A stretch of DNA of 5,882 nucleotides from Nocardioides sp. (GTDB taxonomy: Bacteria > Actinomycetota > Actinomycetes > Propionibacteriales > Nocardioidaceae), in contig JAOPXF010000475.1 of NCBI GenBank assembly GCA_025965295.1, positions 1 to 5,882 on the forward strand, given 5' to 3'. Under the pieces are notes generated by a model. It saw only the letters and a program-made list of their open reading frames with translations. It had not been told where the DNA came from and did no database searches. A program made the translations under genes and the position numbers. Below are positions 3,224-5,882 of the stretch, one piece after another; the first letter of the stretch is position 1; each line of letters starts with the position of its first letter.

Positions 3224-5882
3224 GTGTCGCCCTCCCGCCCCGACCTGGTCGCCGAGCTGCACCGTCGAGGCGTCACCGACGTCGACGACTCGACGCTGAC
3301 GCGGGCTCTCTACTCCTCCGACGCCTCGCTCTACCGCGTCGTGCCCCGGGTCGTCGTCCGGCCCCGCGAGGCCGACGAGCTGCTGGCGATCCTGGACGCC
3401 TCCCGCGAGCTCGGGGTGCCGCTGACCATGCGCGGAGCCGGTACGTCGATCGCCGGCAACGCCGTCGGTCCCGGGATCGTCGTCGACACGGTCCGGCACC
3501 TGGGCAAGGTGCTCGAGGTCGACCCGGAGTCCCGCACCGCCGTGGTCCAGCCCGGCGTGGTGCACGCGGCCCTGCAGCGCGCGGTCGCACCGCACGGGCT
3601 GCGCTTCGGCCCCGACCCGTCGACGCACACCCGCTGCACCATCGGCGGCATGATCGGCAACAACGCCTGCGGCTCCCGCGCCCTCGGGTACGGGCGCACC
3701 GTCGACAACGTCGCTGCTCTGCGCGTCGCCTTCGGCACCGGGGAGGTGGTCTCGACAGGCCCGACCGACGAGAGGGGCTCGACCCACGAGGGGGGCACGG
3801 TCGCGAGCGCCCTCGCCGATCTCACCGACCAGCACCTGGGCCACGTCCGGACCTCGTTCGGCCGCTTCGGGCGCCAGGTCAGCGGCTACTCGATGGAGCA
3901 CCTGCTGCCCGAGCGGGGCCGCCGCCTGGACCGGTTCCTGGTCGGCTCCGAGGGCACCCTCGCCCTGGTCCTGGAGGCGACCGTGGACCTGGTCCGCGAC
4001 GAGCCGGTCCGCCGCCTCGTGGTGCTCGGCTACCCGTCGATGGTCGACGCGGCCGACGCCGTGCCCGCCCTGCTCGCCGCCGGTGGCGGCCACCTGATCG
4101 CCTGCGAGGGGCTCGACTCCCGCATCGTCGACCTGGTCCGCGGCCGGGGGAGCGCGGTGCCCGACCTGCCGCGCGGTGCCGGCTGGCTCTTCGTCGAGGT
4201 GGCCGGTGACGACGCCGACCTGCTCGCCGCGCGCGTGGTCGCCGAGGGCGCGGCCCTCGCGCACCGCGTGGTCTCCGACCCCACGGAGGCCGCCGCGCTC
4301 TGGCGGATCCGCGAGGACGGTGCCGGCCTCGCGGCCCGCAGCCTCGAGACCCCGGCCTACTCCGGCTGGGAGGACGCCGCGGTCCCGCCCGAGCACCTCG
4401 GGGCGTGGCTGCGCGACTTCGACGAGCTGCTGCGCGAGCACCGGCTGGACGGAGTGCCCTACGGCCACTTCGGCGACGGCTGCGTGCACGTGCGCATCGA
4501 CTTCCCCTTCCAGCCCGGGGACGGGGCGGCCGGCAAGCGGGTCTTCCGTGACTTCCTGACCGCGTGCGCGCTCCGGCTGCGCGACTACGGGGGGTCGCTG
4601 TCCGGCGAGCACGGCGACGGCCGGGCCCGCTCCGAGCTGCTGCCGCTGATGTACGACGAGGAGTCGCTCGGGCTCTTCGCCGCGGCCAAGGCGATCTGCG
4701 ACCCGGACAACCTGCTCAACCCGGGCAACATCGTCGACCCGGCTCCCTTCGACGCGGACCTGCGGGCGCTCCGGCCGCGGCTGCCGGTCCGGCCCGCCCT
4801 CCGGCTGGTCCACGACGGCGGCTCGCTCGGCGACGCGGTGCACCGGTGCACGGGGGTCGGCAAGTGCGTGGCCCCGGCGACGACCGGCGTGATGTGCCCG
4901 TCGTACCTCGCCACCCGCGACGAGAAGGACTCCACCCGCGGGCGCTCGCGGGTGCTCCAGGAGGCGCTGGACGGCACCCTGGTCGGCGGCCTCTCGGACC
5001 CGGCCGTCGGCAAGGCGCTCGACCTCTGCCTGTCCTGCAAGGGCTGCGCGTCCGACTGCCCCACCGGCGTCGACATGGCGACGTACAAGGCCGAGGCACT
5101 GCACCAGAAGTACGCCGGTGGGCTCAGGGGGCTGCGCCGTCCACGCAGCCACCACACGCTGGGCCGGCTGCCGCGCTGGGCCGCCCTCGCGGCACCGGTG
5201 GCCCCGCTGCTGAACCGGATGATGCGGCTGCGGCCGGTCGCCACGCTGGCCCGGGCCGGCGCCGGCATCGACCAGCGCCGGTCGGTCCCGACCTTTGCGC
5301 CGGTGACGCTGCGGAAGGGTCGTGTGCCTGAGGACGCGCCGGGGCGCGTTCTCGGGCACACGACCCCACCCGACGTGTGGATCTGGGCCGACTCGTTCAC
5401 CGACCACTTCCTGCCGCAGACCGCGCAGGCCGCGATCCGGGTGCTGGAGGCCGCCGGGCTGCGGGTGCAGGTCATCGCCGAGGACGCCTGCTGCGGCCTC
5501 ACGTGGGTGACCACCGGCCAGCTCGGCAAGGCCCGGCGGATCATGGGCCGCACGGTCGCGACGCTCGCGCCGTACGTCGCCAGCGGCGTGCCGGTCATCG
5601 GCCTCGAGCCGTCCTGCCTGGCCACCCTGCGCAGCGACGCGGTCGAGCTGACCGACGACCCGCGGGCGGTGCAGGTGGCGGAGGGTGTGCTGACCTTCGC
5701 CGAGCTGCTGGCCCGGCTCGACTGGACGCCTCCGGACCTGGGCGGCGTCGAGATCGTCGCGCAGCCGCTGCATCCGATCGGCCGTCAGCGCCGCGGCCGC
5801 ACCGCGGGTCCGCTCCCGGAGCGTCGACACCATGACGATCGCGGCCTCCAGCTTCTGGGCGAAGGCGAACGAGTCGGTGCCC
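3224..5882 (+). CDS. FAD- and Fe-S-binding oxidoreductase (GlcD-GlpC fusion, YdiJ/D-2-hydroxyglutarate dehydrogenase-like), 3' end disrupted or partial
   Basis: A large flavo-iron-sulfur dehydrogenase, probably oxidising D-2-hydroxyglutarate or a related D-2-hydroxyacid and passing electrons through Fe-S centres to the respiratory chain. Domains in order: FAD-binding PCMH fold with MRGAGTSIAGNA (69-80) and PDPSTHTRCTIGGMIGNNAC (130-149); FAD-oxidase C domain with GHFGDGCVH (H415, H422) and SGEHGDGR (E462, H463), matching the metal-binding His/His/Glu pattern of D-2-hydroxyglutarate dehydrogenases, and NLLNPGN (496-502); ferredoxin part with Cys 542, 548, 558 (MCPSY) and CxxCxxCxxxCP at 602-613; first CCG region with ACCG (756-758) and EPSC (798). 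The GTG start lies one base after the transhydrogenase stop and gives the usual N-terminus; the first in-frame ATG (3428) would cut into the FAD site. Family members are roughly 930-1000 residues. Here similarity ends at VAQP (residues 845-848, base 5767), just before the expected HCHH and second CCG region. The frame stays open to the edge (886 codons) with atypical codons. The linker at 698-715 is encoded by a long palindrome. Confidence 0.88.
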   Translation, partial: MSPSRPDLVAELHRRGVTDVDDSTLTRALYSSDASLYRVVPRVVVRPREADELLAILDASRELGVPLTMRGAGTSIAGNAVGPGIVVDTVRHLGKVLEVDPESRTAVVQPGVVHAALQRAVAPHGLRFGPDPSTHTRCTIGGMIGNNACGSRALGYGRTVDNVAALRVAFGTGEVVSTGPTDERGSTHEGGTVASALADLTDQHLGHVRTSFGRFGRQVSGYSMEHLLPERGRRLDRFLVGSEGTLALVLEATVDLVRDEPVRRLVVLGYPSMVDAADAVPALLAAGGGHLIACEGLDSRIVDLVRGRGSAVPDLPRGAGWLFVEVAGDDADLLAARVVAEGAALAHRVVSDPTEAAALWRIREDGAGLAARSLETPAYSGWEDAAVPPEHLGAWLRDFDELLREHRLDGVPYGHFGDGCVHVRIDFPFQPGDGAAGKRVFRDFLTACALRLRDYGGSLSGEHGDGRARSELLPLMYDEESLGLFAAAKAICDPDNLLNPGNIVDPAPFDADLRALRPRLPVRPALRLVHDGGSLGDAVHRCTGVGKCVAPATTGVMCPSYLATRDEKDSTRGRSRVLQEALDGTLVGGLSDPAVGKALDLCLSCKGCASDCPTGVDMATYKAEALHQKYAGGLRGLRRPRSHHTLGRLPRWAALAAPVAPLLNRMMRLRPVATLARAGAGIDQRRSVPTFAPVTLRKGRVPEDAPGRVLGHTTPPDVWIWADSFTDHFLPQTAQAAIRVLEAAGLRVQVIAEDACCGLTWVTTGQLGKARRIMGRTVATLAPYVASGVPVIGLEPSCLATLRSDAVELTDDPRAVQVAEGVLTFAELLARLDWTPPDLGGVEIVAQPLHPIGRQRRGRTAGPLPERRHHDDRGLQLLGEGERVGA
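3745..3797. repeat. possible degenerate copy of an actinobacterial GGTCTCGACA-type repeat inside the FAD/Fe-S gene
   Basis: The stretch starts with GGTGGTCTCGACAGGC (3745-3760) and continues with GAGAGGGGCTCGACC and CACGAGGGGGG. From memory, sequences such as GGTCTCGACAGGCTCGACC are dispersed many times in Nocardioidaceae and related genomes. Here it encodes residues about 177-192 (STGPTDERGSTHEGGT), a polar segment between two conserved blocks where homologues tolerate length change. It does not form a strong hairpin. Identification rests on recall of the repeat and is tentative. Confidence 0.25.
5317..5366. repeat. 50-bp near-perfect palindrome within the coding sequence
   Basis: The left arm 5317-5338 (beginning GGGTCGTGTGCC) pairs with the right arm 5345-5366 (ending GGCACACGACCC) around CCGGGG. 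All 22 positions pair in RNA: 20 are Watson-Crick and two are G-U (5329 with 5354, 5333 with 5350). No U-tract follows, so it is not a typical terminator. It encodes linker residues about 698-715 (KGRVPEDAPGRVLGHTTP) between the Fe-S part and the CCG domain. It uses codons rare in the rest of the gene (CGT, CCT, GTT, CCA), consistent with an inserted element rather than ancestral coding sequence. Confidence 0.85.
5768..5882 (-). CDS. possible minus-strand coding fragment beyond a breakpoint, unrecognised
   Basis: From about 5768 to the right edge the best coding signature is on the minus strand. Read from 5881, it gives GTDSFAFAQKLEAAIVMV and then STLRERTRGAAAALTADRMQ, with nearly every third codon position G or C and a balanced, helix-prone composition. 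The plus-strand continuation of the FAD/Fe-S gene here is rich in Arg, His, Gly and Pro and uses CAT, GAT, CTT, GAA and CGA codons. The minus frame stays open leftward through the antisense of the FAD/Fe-S gene, so its end cannot be set by a stop codon. An ATG lies at 5833-5831, but the reading upstream of it also looks coding, so the fragment is probably internal to a gene. I do not recognise the family. Confidence 0.4.

Noticed and set aside
724..3276. 850-codon minus-strand frame running through the GH5 gene and the antisense of the transhydrogenase
   Set aside because: Only the part from 1896 down matches a protein family. The upstream portion is an Arg/Gly/His-rich antisense shadow of the transhydrogenase, and a signal sequence begins at the ATG at 1896.
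2942..5833. 963-codon minus-strand frame opposite the FAD/Fe-S gene
   Set aside because: It is codon-aligned antisense of a clear enzyme, and long open antisense frames are usual at this G+C. Only its beginning (5768 onward) has independent coding character, which is reported separately.
1..5882. Transposase, integrase, phage, toxin-antitoxin, CRISPR, tRNA or rRNA genes
   Set aside because: No matching protein motifs, repeat-spacer pattern or RNA gene structure was seen on either strand.

Overview
The window is about 70% G+C with almost every codon ending in G or C. Gene content and protein style point to a high-GC actinobacterium, most likely Nocardioidaceae or a relative; this is inferred from style and not proven by a marker gene. 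The 5882-base length and the abrupt features at both ends suggest a short contig, so both edge genes are incomplete.

Left part (1-1896), all on the minus strand, read right to left. A secreted or membrane-anchored GH5-type glycoside hydrolase (1896-724) is followed after about 155 bp by a two-gene unit. That unit is an 82-residue membrane protein (568-320) and, overlapping it by ATGA, the N-terminus of a protein with a GspE/MshE N-terminal-like domain (323 to the left edge).

Middle and right (1960-5882), on the plus strand. A hydroxyacid-oxoacid transhydrogenase (ADHFE1-like iron-type alcohol dehydrogenase, 1960-3222) is followed after one base by a large FAD/Fe-S oxidoreductase of the GlcD-GlpC fusion (YdiJ-like) type (GTG start at 3224, open to the right edge). 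Together they suggest a redox pair. The first enzyme would oxidise 4-hydroxybutyrate to succinic semialdehyde while reducing 2-oxoglutarate to D-2-hydroxyglutarate. The second would oxidise D-2-hydroxyglutarate back to 2-oxoglutarate and pass electrons to the respiratory chain.

The 63-bp divergent region between GH5 and the transhydrogenase holds two opposed -10-like hexamers and a small palindrome. The plus-strand -10 is placed so that transcription would start on the A of the ATG, giving a leaderless mRNA.

Two things stand out inside the FAD/Fe-S gene. A near-perfect 22-bp-stem palindrome (5317-5366) is embedded in frame in an interdomain linker. Beyond about 5768 the protein stops matching its family just before the expected second CCG region, and the coding signature switches to the minus strand, which indicates a rearrangement or a chimeric contig end. 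I found no RNA genes, CRISPR arrays, transposases or phage genes. I did not find a convincing wholly new system; the redox pair, the embedded palindrome and the junction are the best leads.
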